From assembly GCA_027620075.1 (NCBI GenBank), contig JAQCEY010000013.1, forward strand, positions 1-42,582: a DNA stretch of 42,582 bases, written 5' to 3'. Origin of the DNA: Pseudomonadota bacterium (GTDB taxonomy: Bacteria; Pseudomonadota; Alphaproteobacteria; Rickettsiales; UBA6187). The position numbers were made by a program, and so were the translations under genes. Below, in pieces: positions 1-5,495 of this stretch. Positions within the stretch are counted from its first letter, which is position 1, and each line of letters opens with the position of its first letter. The notes beneath the pieces were generated by a model that saw only the letters and a list, made by a program, of their open reading frames with translations, was not told where the DNA came from and did no database searches.

Positions 1-18
1 GTTCGCATAAGTTCGTTA

Positions 19-40
19 AAGCCTTTTATAGCAAAGGCTT
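19..40. repeat. Short inverted repeat near left edge
   Basis: Perfect 8-bp arms AAGCCTTT and AAAGGCTT are separated by 6 bases. No T-run follows on either side, so it is not a clear terminator. It lies just beyond the stop of the recombinase remnant and may belong to the same mobile element. Its role is unknown. Confidence 0.4.
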
Positions 41-89
41 AAGCAAACCCATATTCCGTTTTAGTCCGTAATTATTCGCCAATAATCGC

Positions 90-498
90 CTACAACCACG
101 ATTTTTTGTAGCATGAATTGTAGTATAAAATTATTTTGCTCAAAAAAAGTCTACATTGGCTACGGCTAGGTTTAAGCCCTTGGTTCGAATCCCATATCTG
201 CAGCCATTTAGAGCACTTTGCTTCATCAAGGAACAATTCATACGGTTTTTTCAAGGTATACTGCGCCTTTCCGTCCTTCAAAGATAAGTTCTGGAACACT
301 AGGTTGATAAGCTTGCGCTTTTGCTCAAGGTTAGAACTTCTAAATAACAAGCCGGCGTTCTGAATAAGGTCTAGCAACAGTGTAAGGCTTTTTGCGAACT
401 CTTCGTCTGCACCGTCAAAGTTAGTAAGTTGTTTGTTTATCTGTTGTTGCCTTTGCTTTATCTCATACGACTTTTTGTCATGTTCATCACGTGTAATC
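90..498 (-). pseudogene. Serine recombinase, C-terminal remnant
   Basis: An open frame on the minus strand encodes only the C-terminal part of a large serine recombinase (resolvase/invertase type with a C-terminal coiled region). Recognisable stretches are ITRDEHDKK, then DEEFAKSLTLLLDLIQ, then the conserved EQKRKLINLVFQNL and YTLKKPYELFLDEA segments. The catalytic resolvase domain and zinc-ribbon part are missing. The open frame starts abruptly at about position 498, where it joins in another frame the 5' end of a small secreted-protein gene, so this is a rearrangement junction. The last 30 or so residues after the family domain look like read-through into flanking DNA. It cannot be active. 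Family assignment rests on remembered motifs, not on a search. Confidence 0.7.
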
Positions 499-568
499 CA
501 CCACCATGAGCGAAGGCAAGCTGTGATGTCATTGCCATAACGGCAAAAAGTGAAAGGATTTTTTTCAT
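458..568 (-). pseudogene. Truncated small secreted His/Gly protein (YHYH-like N-terminus)
   Basis: This 36-residue frame begins MKKILSLFAVMAMTSQLAFA, a clear Sec signal peptide, followed by HGGGL. That is the usual mature start of small periplasmic HGGGLD...YHCH (YHYH-type) proteins. After HGGGL the sequence stops resembling that family and ends at MNMTKSRMR, because the DNA from here on is the recombinase remnant read in another frame. It is the last gene of the metal operon, 13 bp after the 46-residue His-rich gene. I infer that it was truncated by recombination. The YHYH identification rests on only about five mature residues and is tentative. Confidence 0.5.
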
Positions 569-581
569 AATATTTCTCTAA

Positions 582-722
582 TTAATGGTTTTTATGTACT
601 TGTCCACCGCCATGTGAGTGAGTGTCGTTAGCGTTATGCATCTTTAATCCAAAGAATACCAAGCCCATAATCACAATAGCGATAACGGCAATTTTAATGT
701 TTGATTTAGTTTCATTATCCAT
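582..722 (-). CDS. Small single-pass membrane protein with His-rich tail (46 aa)
   Basis: A short frame starts MDNETKSNIK, followed by one hydrophobic helix (about residues 9-26, IKIAVIAIVIMGLVFFGL) and a short tail with repeated His (HNANDTHSHGGG, then VHKNH). A strong ribosome site (AAAGGAG) lies 7 bases before the ATG. It lies 14 bp downstream of the HupE-like gene in the same orientation, so it is probably co-transcribed. The exposed His cluster suggests metal binding on the far side of the membrane. I recognise no family, and the role as a metal chaperone or accessory is inference. Confidence 0.65.
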   Translation of the reverse strand: MDNETKSNIKIAVIAIVIMGLVFFGLKMHNANDTHSHGGGQVHKNH

Positions 723-736
723 AAATAACTCCTTTA

Positions 737-1570
737 TTAATGGGTGTGAACATTACCGTCACCATGGTCGTGAGCGGTAGGTGCAAGTTGAATTTTCTTC
801 TCATATCCTTCCAGCGCAGAAGGTTTAGGCGCATTTGCCGCATCCATTTCCTTGTGCACATGGTAGTGATCATCTTTGTTTAGCGGATAATCATCTGGAT
901 ATTTTGTGTGCTCGTAGCCGTGTAACTGCATAAGAAGAAGCAGGAAACCAACGATAATCAGACCGACGTTAGATGCATTACTGAAATGCTTGAATGATTC
1001 TGTTTTCCTCCAACCTGAAAGGATAAACAACATAACACTAAGAGCAACAATCTGACCAACCTCAACACCGACGTTAAAGGCCAAGATACGTAATACGATA
1101 CCTTCGTCACCTAATGGAAGTTGCTGTAAGCGAGTTGAAAGTCCAAAACCATGGATAAGACCAAATGCAAAAACCATTCCTACAAGGCTTGGAGCTTTAA
1201 CTTGAAAATACTTCTTGAAGCCATCGAGGTTATCAAATCCCTTGTAACAAACAGTAAGCGCGATTACAGCGTCCACAAGGAAGTAATTAGCCTGAATGCC
1301 ATAAAGTGTTGCAAATATAAGCGTGATAGAGTGACCGATAGTAAAAGCGGTAATGAACTTAACAATATCTTTAAACTTGGTTAGGAAGAAGATTACTCCA
1401 AATAGGAATAATAAATGGTCATAGCCAGTAAGCATGTGGCTTGCACCAAGTTCAAGATATTCCCAGTATCCGGCATCTAGGATTTTCTGCTTATCGGCTT
1501 CAGACATACCATGTGCAAAAGCCTGATTGGTTAACAGGAAGATACAAATTGTAAAAAACAGTGCCTTCAT
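737..1570 (-). CDS. hupE: HupE/UreJ-family metal transporter with His-rich C-terminus
   Basis: This is an inner-membrane protein of the HupE/UreJ_2 family, whose characterised members move Ni2+ or Co2+. After a signal peptide (residues 1-19, cleaved before HGMSEAD) there are about six hydrophobic helices. The family signature HMLTGYDH is at residues 45-52, and the conserved FTIGHS and LIHGFGLS motifs follow, with His residues likely lining the pathway. The 277-residue length exceeds classical HupE (about 190), mainly through a hydrophilic tail rich in His (HGYEH, DDHYHVH, HDHGDGNVHTH) that could bind metal. It starts 8 bp after the stop of the metal-sensing repressor gene and precedes two small genes, so all four probably form one operon. 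No urease or hydrogenase genes are in the window, so direction of transport (uptake or tolerance) is open. Confidence 0.85.
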   Translation of the reverse strand: MKALFFTICIFLLTNQAFAHGMSEADKQKILDAGYWEYLELGASHMLTGYDHLLFLFGVIFFLTKFKDIVKFITAFTIGHSITLIFATLYGIQANYFLVDAVIALTVCYKGFDNLDGFKKYFQVKAPSLVGMVFAFGLIHGFGLSTRLQQLPLGDEGIVLRILAFNVGVEVGQIVALSVMLFILSGWRKTESFKHFSNASNVGLIIVGFLLLLMQLHGYEHTKYPDDYPLNKDDHYHVHKEMDAANAPKPSALEGYEKKIQLAPTAHDHGDGNVHTH

Positions 1571-1578
1571 TATGACTC

Positions 1579-1851
1579 CTATAAATATTTGGTAATTTCT
1601 TTTAGTTCTTTCATTTTCTTTTTAACTTCCGCAGGTGACTCATGGTCGGAATGCTCAATGCAGCCTTCAATATGGTCTTGCACAAAAGCTGTCTTTGCAT
1701 TGCCAACAGCAGAAAATACCGCCTGCATCTGTTGAGCCACTTCAACGCACGGCTTACCTTCTTCAATCATGGTAATAATCTTAGCCAGATGTCCGTTAGC
1801 TCTCTTTAAACGCTTAATAATATCTGGGTGACTTGTGTGTGTATGTCCCAT
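1579..1851 (-). CDS. CsoR/RcnR-family metal-sensing repressor (Ni-type ligand set)
   Basis: This 90-residue all-helical DUF156 repressor is the length expected for FrmR/RcnR/CsoR proteins. The helix-1 IIKRLKRANGHLAKI signature is present. Candidate metal ligands are His3, Cys35, His60 and Cys64. His-Cys-His-Cys is the arrangement known from the nickel sensor InrS. CsoR uses Cys-His-Cys and RcnR uses His-Cys-His-His. The N-terminus MGHTHTSH adds extra His. It is the first gene of the hupE operon and a perfect family-type operator sits in the promoter about 40 bp upstream, so autorepression released by metal is likely. Nickel rather than copper is inferred from the ligands plus the HupE neighbour. 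Confidence 0.85.
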   Translation of the reverse strand: MGHTHTSHPDIIKRLKRANGHLAKIITMIEEGKPCVEVAQQMQAVFSAVGNAKTAFVQDHIEGCIEHSDHESPAEVKKKMKELKEITKYL

Positions 1852-1890
1852 AATCTTAACCAGTTCATTGCTTTATAAAATATTTACTAT

Positions 1891-1920
1891 AACCTATAGG
1901 GGGGGATAGGTTGTTGTCAA
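1891..1920 (-). promoter_or_regulatory. Promoter with embedded CsoR/RcnR-type operator
   Basis: Arms AACCTAT (1891-1897) and ATAGGTT (1906-1912) form a perfect 7-bp inverted repeat around an AGGGGGGG tract, the classic G-tract operator of this repressor family. On the minus strand a perfect -35 TTGACA (1915-1920) and a -10 TATAGG (1893-1898) are 16 bp apart, with the C/G tract in the spacer, so bound repressor would block RNA polymerase. The repressor gene starts at 1851. Confidence 0.85.
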
Positions 1921-2344
1921 CTAAGATCTCTTGTGAGTATAAAAATTTAGATTCTATCTTTTTTGTAATTGATGTTTTTTCGGTTCGAATCCTGCTACAG
2001 GTATGGCGAAGGGCTTCGAACCTAAGGTCACACACAATATTGCTGAAAGTCAGTAGGTTAGGTCATGTGACTTAGATAGCAGAGAGTTTTATTTTCTCTT
2101 TTGAAATTTTATAAAAATGAGGTATATAGAGGTTTTGAAACTGGCTACATTTCCCCAGCCAACGTCACTAAAATATAACACTGGTGAATATATACACTTT
2201 CTCAATTTAAATTATGCTACAAATTTAGGTCACTTTGATATTAATATTTTACTTCAGTTTTTTAAATAACTAAAGTTTATCCTCAGTCATAGTAGCAAAA
2301 AGCTACTACAAGCATAAGGCTTCTTAAACAAAGTCCTTCTTTCC
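1921..2344. other. Non-coding stretch with degenerate tRNA-like T-arm
   Basis: I see no convincing gene here. At 1980-1992 the string CGGTTCGAATCC matches a tRNA T-arm core, but no acceptor partner, anticodon arm or D-arm can be folded around it. It may be a scar of integration near a tRNA gene. A 50-codon ATG frame (2117-2269) lacks a ribosome site and resembles nothing known to me. Confidence 0.35.
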
Positions 2345-2377
2345 CTTCAGCCGGGCTTCAGGTTGGATGCCTATAAA
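2345..2377 (+). promoter_or_regulatory. Tandem box CTTCAG-N5-CTTCAG with -10
   Basis: Two identical half-sites, CTTCAG at 2345-2350 and 2356-2361, repeat with an 11-bp period, as for OmpR-family regulators of the PmrA/QseB type. A -10-like TATAAA lies at 2372-2377, exactly 10 bp after the second half. It is upstream of the small hydrophilic protein gene at 2496. The same layout recurs at three other promoters in this block. Confidence 0.6.
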
Positions 2378-2495
2378 GGTTAATAACGAGGGCAAGAGGA
2401 ATTGACTTTCAACAAACACAATCACTTTAATACATTTATTGTTGCAAAGTCTCTCTTTTCCTTTTTTGTATTTTAACCTTTAAAGGAGACGTATC

Positions 2496-2639
2496 ATGTC
2501 AACTAATGAAAACAAAAACCAACCACAATCTAACGATAAAGCTAAAGAAGCACCAAAGGACGAAAAGAAAGCTGATAATTCAGACAAAAAACCTGAATAT
2601 AAAGGCAATAATCCCGGTGGTCAAAGTTCTAAGAAATAA
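2496..2639 (+). CDS. Small highly hydrophilic protein (47 aa)
   Basis: This 47-codon frame has an excellent ribosome site (AAAGGAG, 8 bases before ATG). The product is almost entirely Lys, Asp, Asn, Gln, Glu, Pro and Ser, with no hydrophobic core, and ends GNNPGGQSSKK. Such composition indicates an intrinsically disordered protein, reminiscent of small stress-induced hydrophilins. It has its own tandem-box promoter and is followed by a hairpin resembling a terminator, so it forms a monocistronic unit next to the two-component genes. No family recognised; a stress role is inferred from composition and from the shared box. Confidence 0.65.
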   Translation: MSTNENKNQPQSNDKAKEAPKDEKKADNSDKKPEYKGNNPGGQSSKK

Positions 2640-2667
2640 TATTGATTAGAATTTCTTGCACGTAGCA

Positions 2668-2712
2668 AATAAGAAAAAGGTCGGTCATTTATGGCTGGCT
2701 TTTTTCTTATTT
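2668..2712 (+). terminator. Probable rho-independent terminator
   Basis: AATAAGAAAAAGG pairs almost perfectly with CTTTTTTCTTATT across a short loop containing GTCGGTC/GGCTGG. The T-rich 3' arm makes it a plausible terminator for the 47-residue gene and, being A/T symmetric, possibly bidirectional. Confidence 0.55.
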
Positions 2713-2721
2713 AACTCTAGG

Positions 2722-2759
2722 CTTCAGCTGGGCTTAACACAAATGATGGATAATATAAT
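2722..2759 (+). promoter_or_regulatory. Tandem box upstream of response regulator
   Basis: CTTCAG (2722-2727), five bases, then CTTAAC (2733-2738). Ten bases later is GATAAT (2749-2754), and an alternative TATAAT is at 2754-2759. Location just before the response-regulator gene suggests autoregulation of the two-component operon. Confidence 0.55.
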
Positions 2760-2785
2760 TTGGACATTATACTTAAGGAAAATAT

Positions 2786-3460
2786 ATGCGCATACTTATA
2801 GTAGAAGATGATAAAATCATTGGTGACGGCCTCCTAACTGCGCTTCAACTTGAGGGATACGCAGTAGACTGGACAGAAGATAAAGAATCGGCAAAGCTGG
2901 CTTTAAAGACTAATGAATATGACATGATATTATATGACATGATATTAATGGATATAGGTCTGCCTGATGGTTCGGGATTGGATTTACTTTCGGAAATCAG
3001 AGCTAATAAGAACGGCATCCCCATTCTCATGCTCACCGCCTATGATAAAGTAAACTATAAAGTACAGGGGCTAGATGCAGGTGCTGATGATTATTTGATA
3101 AAACCTTTTAAGCTAGATGAACTAAAAGCCAGAATCCGTGCTTTACACCGCCGTCGTGAAGGAATAGCGAGTCCCTTGTTAAATGTGGGTGATATTGAAC
3201 TTAATCCTGCTACTAAGAGAGTCAAAAAAGACGGTAATGATGTTCCTTTAGGCCCGAAAGAATTTGCTATCTTACAATTGTTAATGGAGAAGCCTGACGC
3301 GGTTTTGTCTAAACAGGCAATTGAAGACAGCATGTACGGCTGGGGCATGGAAATTGAGAGTAACACCATAGAGGTACATGTTTCCAAACTGCGCAAAAAA
3401 CTCGGAAAAGACATTATTGAAACAATCAAATATGTGGGGTATCGCCTTGCAGTCAATTAA
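2786..3460 (+). CDS. OmpR-family response regulator (QseB/PmrA-like) with 5-residue duplication
   Basis: This DNA-binding response regulator has a receiver domain (residues 1-121) and a winged-helix output domain (about 130-224). Acidic pocket residues are Asp8 and Asp9, the phospho-acceptor is Asp56 in LMDIGLPDG, Thr84 is conserved, and Lys106 is in LIKPF. The output domain shows the LGPKEFAIL and VHVSKLRKKLG signatures. It is odd that YDMIL is repeated as EYDMILYDMIL just before the acceptor, from a perfect 15-bp tandem duplication (2918-2947). Without it the acceptor would be the usual Asp51. The gene overlaps the kinase gene by 29 bp. A tandem direct-repeat box precedes it and three neighbouring promoters, which it may bind. 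Confidence 0.9.
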   Translation: MRILIVEDDKIIGDGLLTALQLEGYAVDWTEDKESAKLALKTNEYDMILYDMILMDIGLPDGSGLDLLSEIRANKNGIPILMLTAYDKVNYKVQGLDAGADDYLIKPFKLDELKARIRALHRRREGIASPLLNVGDIELNPATKRVKKDGNDVPLGPKEFAILQLLMEKPDAVLSKQAIEDSMYGWGMEIESNTIEVHVSKLRKKLGKDIIETIKYVGYRLAVN

Positions 3461-4307
3461 AAAATGGTTTTTTAATAACCTGGTGGAAAAACGACGCATA
3501 CGCAATATTGCAAAGTTATCACGTGATATTGAGAAGCGTATATTTGAAACACTCGCACCTATTGATGAAAAAATCGCACCCAAAGAAATTCGCCCGCTTA
3601 TTAATGCTATTAATAGGTTGGTTTCCTATTTTGAAGAACGTTCACAACATGAGCAGGATTTTTCTGCCAATGCATCACATGAATTACGAACACCACTAGC
3701 AGGTATCCGCCTGCAAACTGAAATTGCTATGAGCACGGATGACCCTGATATACAAAAGAAAGCACATCAGAATATTTTATTGGCAATAGATCAGAATGAA
3801 CGTCTTATTGAGCAATTGCTCACACTGGCAAGACTTACTAGTGATAGAGTTGAATTGTCTATGGAAAGGGTGAATATCGGTCAGTTAGCCGGACATGTTG
3901 TGGCCCAATTATTGAGTGTGGCAGAGGCAAAAAATATTAAGCTTATAATAGAGTCATGGAATAATGCTTATATTTTAGCCAGCGCAGAAAACATTTCTAT
4001 ATTACTGCATAACTTGATTCGCAATGCTATAAACTATACCCCGGATGGTGGTAAAATACGTGTGAAAGTGGAATCAAAAAATAAGGAGATTCTTCTACGT
4101 GTAATAGATAACGGCTCAGGTATTCCAAAGGATAAGTATGAAGTAGTACTAAAACGATTCCAAAAAACTGGAAACGATTCCAGATCAGGTAGTGGTTTAG
4201 GGCTTTCTATAGTTAAAAGAATTTGCGATTTGCACCATGCAAAATTAAAACTCGGCAAAGCAACTAAAGCAGGAGGGCTGAAAGTAACAGTTACTTTCGC
4301 CAATTAA
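3432..4307 (+). CDS. Sensor-less histidine kinase (QseC/TctE-like core)
   Basis: This histidine kinase partners the preceding regulator. With the ATG at 3432 the protein has 291 residues: a short amphipathic start, a HAMP-like linker (about 20-65, with KEIRPLINAINRLV), a dimerisation domain with the phosphorylated His83 in ASHELRTPLAG, and a HATPase domain with N-box LHNLIRNAINYTP, DNGSGIP and GSGLGLSIV. QseC/TctE-type kinases are usually about 450 residues with two membrane helices and a periplasmic sensor. Here both helices and the sensor are absent. The start is uncertain because the frame is open upstream inside the regulator gene to 3378, but that extension adds no membrane segment. It may respond to a cytoplasmic cue or be a deletion product. 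Confidence 0.85.
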   Translation: MWGIALQSIKKWFFNNLVEKRRIRNIAKLSRDIEKRIFETLAPIDEKIAPKEIRPLINAINRLVSYFEERSQHEQDFSANASHELRTPLAGIRLQTEIAMSTDDPDIQKKAHQNILLAIDQNERLIEQLLTLARLTSDRVELSMERVNIGQLAGHVVAQLLSVAEAKNIKLIIESWNNAYILASAENISILLHNLIRNAINYTPDGGKIRVKVESKNKEILLRVIDNGSGIPKDKYEVVLKRFQKTGNDSRSGSGLGLSIVKRICDLHHAKLKLGKATKAGGLKVTVTFAN

Positions 4308-4426
4308 GAATTCTTATTTGTCTTTTTATTTTCTACCATCTTGGTATTTTTATCTTCTTTCTTGGAATCTCTACAATAGCATTTGCTGATAAGTTTTTTT
4401 ACAAGATTTTTAATTTTGTTCATCAT
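4304..4426 (-). CDS. Small basic protein (40 aa)
   Basis: A short minus-strand frame overlaps the kinase stop by 4 bp. The product starts MMNKIKNLVKKLI (amphipathic, basic), has CYC in the middle, and ends in a Lys/Asn/Thr-rich tail. A weak ribosome site (AAAGG) lies about 9 bases upstream. It lies 30 bp after the 60-residue gene on the same strand, so it probably shares the promoter in 4680-4712. No family recognised. Confidence 0.4.
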   Translation of the reverse strand: MMNKIKNLVKKLISKCYCRDSKKEDKNTKMVENKKTNKNS

Positions 4427-4456
4427 TTTTATTACCTTTAGTTAAAATTTTATAAT

Positions 4457-4639
4457 CTAAATAGCTGGTATATAGCCGTCATCATTGTCACTCTGATTTT
4501 CAGGATTACCATCTGACTTTTCAGTAGGAAGTAAACTCATAGGTCCTTCCATATCCGCCAGATCAGAGCGTTGGGTTAGAATGAACAGCCCTTCTGTTAT
4601 TACCACCGCCCCCACTGCTAGTATTATTTTCAATTTCAC
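4457..4639 (-). CDS. Small membrane-anchored protein (60 aa, GTG start)
   Basis: The start is GTG, preceded by AGGAG six bases upstream. An N-terminal hydrophobic segment (residues 4-22, KIILAVGAVVITEGLFILT) acts as an anchor or uncleaved signal. It is followed by an acidic, disordered tail (SDLADMEGP, then SDNDDGYIPAI). It is divergent from the gene at 4784. The shared intergenic region carries back-to-back tandem boxes, so both are probably controlled together. No family recognised. Confidence 0.6.
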   Translation of the reverse strand: MKLKIILAVGAVVITEGLFILTQRSDLADMEGPMSLLPTEKSDGNPENQSDNDDGYIPAI

Positions 4640-4679
4640 CTCTTGCTCCTATAGGTCAAATTTATTTCTTAAGTGCCGC

Positions 4680-4750
4680 AATATAAACCCTTAACCTTAT
4701 ACCAAGCTGAAGGTAGCCTTCAGCTACATTTAAGGCTAATTAGATATACT
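4680..4750. promoter_or_regulatory. Divergent promoter with two back-to-back tandem boxes
   Basis: A 21-bp perfect palindrome (AGCTGAAGG-TAG-CCTTCAGCT, 4705-4725) forms the shared core. Rightward: CTTCAG (4718-4723), N5, TTTAAG (4729-4734), N10, TATACT (4745-4750). Leftward, read on the minus strand: CTTCAG (4712-4707), N5, TATAAG (4701-4696), N10, TATATT (4685-4680). Both halves copy the spacing seen upstream of the response regulator and of the 47-residue gene, so these are likely binding sites of the same activator. Confidence 0.65.
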
Positions 4751-4783
4751 TAATATTAAGTTATGCAATTAGGAGTTACGAAA

Positions 4784-5137
4784 ATGAAAGAATCTGTACA
4801 AAATAAGGAGTCAACAGAACTTAGGGTGGTTGCCTTGTATAGCATCAAAAACAAATATAAGAAATTGGTGATGGGTGACCCTATATTGAAGCATGATTTT
4901 AATACGCTTGTAAAATACACCACACTTTCAGAGCCAAATTCAGCCAAACATTGTGAAAAGATTATTAATCACCTTATAGCAGAAATTTATGAAAACGTTG
5001 AGGATGACCAGAGGATGGATGATGAAAGCCCTGTGTCTTGTAAGGATGATGCAATTCTCTGCAAACGTTTTAAAGAGCATCTTGGTTTAAAACAAGCTTT
5101 GGAAGAATATTTTAGCACTTACTTAACAAAAGTATAA
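4784..5137 (+). CDS. Conserved-looking hypothetical cytoplasmic protein (117 aa)
   Basis: I chose the ATG at 4784 (MKESVQNKES) because AGGAG lies 8 bases upstream. An in-frame ATG at 4763 has no ribosome site. The protein is soluble and mostly helical, with acidic and basic patches and three Cys (KHCEKI, VSCKDD, ILCKRF). It has no signal peptide or membrane helix. It is the first gene after the rightward tandem-box promoter and is followed 20 bp later by another small soluble protein and then nhaA, suggesting one operon. I do not recognise its family. Confidence 0.7.
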   Translation: MKESVQNKESTELRVVALYSIKNKYKKLVMGDPILKHDFNTLVKYTTLSEPNSAKHCEKIINHLIAEIYENVEDDQRMDDESPVSCKDDAILCKRFKEHLGLKQALEEYFSTYLTKV

Positions 5138-5157
5138 ATTTAGAATAGGAGGTTATC

Positions 5158-5472
5158 ATGTCGCAAAAATCAAAAAATAACACACGCAGTCGGTTTGATA
5201 AAATTATAAAGGATTATGTTAATGCGGTAGAAAAATGGGCTAACCCTGAAGAAATACACAGCAGGTTGCATGGGTTGCTTTCTGAGTCAATAAGGATGAA
5301 TATAACACTGGCTGAGTTACTTGAAATATTATCTTCTTCCTGTATGGGGGGCAAGACATCAGAGTTTATAGCAAATGTTTCATCACATTATGCCCAAGGT
5401 GAGGATGCTGCCAAATTACGATTTGATGAGAATATAGCCAGAAAAGAAGCTATAAAAAAGAAGAAAAGCTAG
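5158..5472 (+). CDS. Hypothetical protein (104 aa)
   Basis: An ideal ribosome site (AGGAGG, six bases before ATG) supports this gene. The product is soluble, helical and charged, beginning with a basic segment (SQKSKNNTRSRFDK) and ending with a Lys run. The core includes WANPEEIHSRLHGLLSESI and a hydrophobic helix ITLAELLEILSSSC, suggesting a small helical bundle or adaptor. It lies 20 bp after its upstream neighbour and 23 bp before nhaA, so it is probably in the same transcript. No family recognised. Confidence 0.7.
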   Translation: MSQKSKNNTRSRFDKIIKDYVNAVEKWANPEEIHSRLHGLLSESIRMNITLAELLEILSSSCMGGKTSEFIANVSSHYAQGEDAAKLRFDENIARKEAIKKKKS

Positions 5473-5495
5473 CCGTGTTTACCGGAGCATATTAA

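Noticed and set aside
2117-2269. 50-codon ATG frame in the gap before the two-component block
   Set aside because: No ribosome site, no recognisable motif, AT-rich chance frame.
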